Shown piece by piece: positions 14,708 to 15,311 of a stretch of 15,311 nucleotides of DNA (positions are counted from its first letter, which is position 1; every line of letters begins with the position of its first letter). The translations under genes and the position numbers were made by a program. The notes under the pieces were generated by a model. That model saw only the letters and a program-made list of their open reading frames with translations. It had not been told where the DNA came from and did no database searches. Origin of the DNA: Thermoplasmatota archaeon (GTDB taxonomy: Archaea > Thermoplasmatota > E2 > DHVEG-1); assembly GCA_030612095.1 (NCBI GenBank), contig JAUWOO010000024.1:1-15311 (forward strand), read 5' to 3'.

Positions 14708-15311
14708 TCTTCCTTCCATTTTGTAAGGAGGATACCTGCTATAAAAAACACAGCCGCGAAAACAAGAACGAAAGCTGAGAAAAATAGTGATTTATCAATA
14801 TCTGCATAAATCATTGCATTTCTCATTCCTTCATTAACATAATACAAAGGCAAAACTTGAGCAATTGATTGCATGAAATCAGGCATACTCTCAAGTGGGA
14901 AAAAGGTTCCAGCAAGAAACATCATTGGAAATGTGATCGCCCCACCAGCCATATCCGCGGTTTCTTGTTCTTTTACAAACCGGCCAATAATCATTCCAAT
15001 ACCCGAAAAAAGAAAACTTGTTGCAATTACTAATAGGAAGAAAAATATGTTAATTTTAATACTGATACCCCATACAATAATTCCAACTAATAGAATCACT
15101 AATGTAGATACAAATGAAAGAAACAGCATGAATAACATTTTTGATAAAATCCATTCTGCCCGGGTTATTGGCATCGTTAATAGTTTTCTTAAAATCCCAT
15201 CCTTTCGATATTTAGTATTACGTTCAATACTTCCATAAATACATGAGGTCATAATAGTAAAACCAATCATACCTGGTAAAAAGAAATCAATGTAATCAAA
15301 ATCTTCACCAA
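14704..15311 (-). CDS. ABC-2 type transporter permease (partial)
   Basis: This is the C-terminal part of an ABC-2 family export permease; the N-terminus lies beyond the window edge. The frame is open to 15311 and the residues ahead of the first in-window Met (15268-15270) read GEDFDYIDFFLPG, the periplasmic-loop end that precedes the second helix in this family, so that Met is internal. The visible part includes TIMTSCIYGSIER, KYRKDGILRKLLTMPI (the cytoplasmic loop seen in these permeases), and about five hydrophobic helices with FLAGTFFPLESMPDFMQSIAQVLPLYYVNEGMRN before the last. The cognate ATPase is expected just upstream on the minus strand, outside the window. The substrate cannot be told. 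Its stop overlaps the stop of the convergent beta-helix gene. Confidence 0.9.
   Translation of the reverse strand, partial: GEDFDYIDFFLPGMIGFTIMTSCIYGSIERNTKYRKDGILRKLLTMPITRAEWILSKMLFMLFLSFVSTLVILLVGIIVWGISIKINIFFFLLVIATSFLFSGIGMIIGRFVKEQETADMAGGAITFPMMFLAGTFFPLESMPDFMQSIAQVLPLYYVNEGMRNAMIYADIDKSLFFSAFVLVFAAVFFIAGILLTKWKED

Noticed and set aside
1..15311. CRISPR arrays, insertion sequences, integration sites or phage genes
   Set aside because: No repeated spacer pattern, transposase, integrase or tRNA target was seen on reading either strand.

Overview
The window comes from an AT-rich euryarchaeal chromosome, most likely a member of the Thermoplasmatota. The evidence for archaea is a transcription factor TFB, a fibrillarin-type rRNA methyltransferase, the archaeal purine enzyme PurP, a threonyl-tRNA synthetase with the archaeal editing domain, an isoprenyl diphosphate synthase, TATA-box promoters and several apparently leaderless starts. 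The placement in Thermoplasmatota (for example a sediment lineage such as marine benthic group D) is inference from gene content and protein style and was not tested.

Layout. Positions 1-3059 (minus) hold purP and thrS. Positions 3060-3369 form a gene-free gap with the thrS promoter and a GC-rich inverted repeat that may be a small structured RNA. Positions 3370-4908 (minus) hold the glycine cleavage genes gcvT and gcvH. From a shared divergent promoter near 4955 the plus strand carries the fibrillarin gene and a small membrane exporter-like gene (4984-6389). Positions 6407-9139 (minus) hold a polyprenyl diphosphate synthase, the FtsJ/RlmE methyltransferase and TFB. An M18 aminopeptidase (9273-10616) and a membrane-anchored PKD protein (10725-11660) follow, also on minus. 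At 11784-12476 a winged-helix protein and a stand-alone Lrp/AsnC ligand-binding domain are divergently transcribed. The right end has a large secreted beta-helix protein with a C-terminal metzincin-like protease motif (12632-14707, plus), overlapping tail to tail with an ABC-2 transporter permease that runs off the window (14704-15311, minus).

Most of the window is housekeeping: translation (thrS, flpA, rlmE), transcription (tfb), purine synthesis, one-carbon/glycine metabolism and lipid precursor synthesis. The right third is more accessory: two exported proteins, a peptidase, an exporter and a small regulator pair. A secreted protease plus a cytoplasmic aminopeptidase would fit a peptide-using lifestyle, but the window does not prove it.

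The observations most worth checking are the beta-helix/metzincin fusion with its 22-residue cysteine ladder and shifted third zinc ligand, the possible structured RNA upstream of thrS, the adjacent split halves of an Lrp-like regulator, and an operator-like inverted repeat at the polyprenyl synthase promoter. No tRNA, rRNA, CRISPR array, insertion sequence or integration site was seen.
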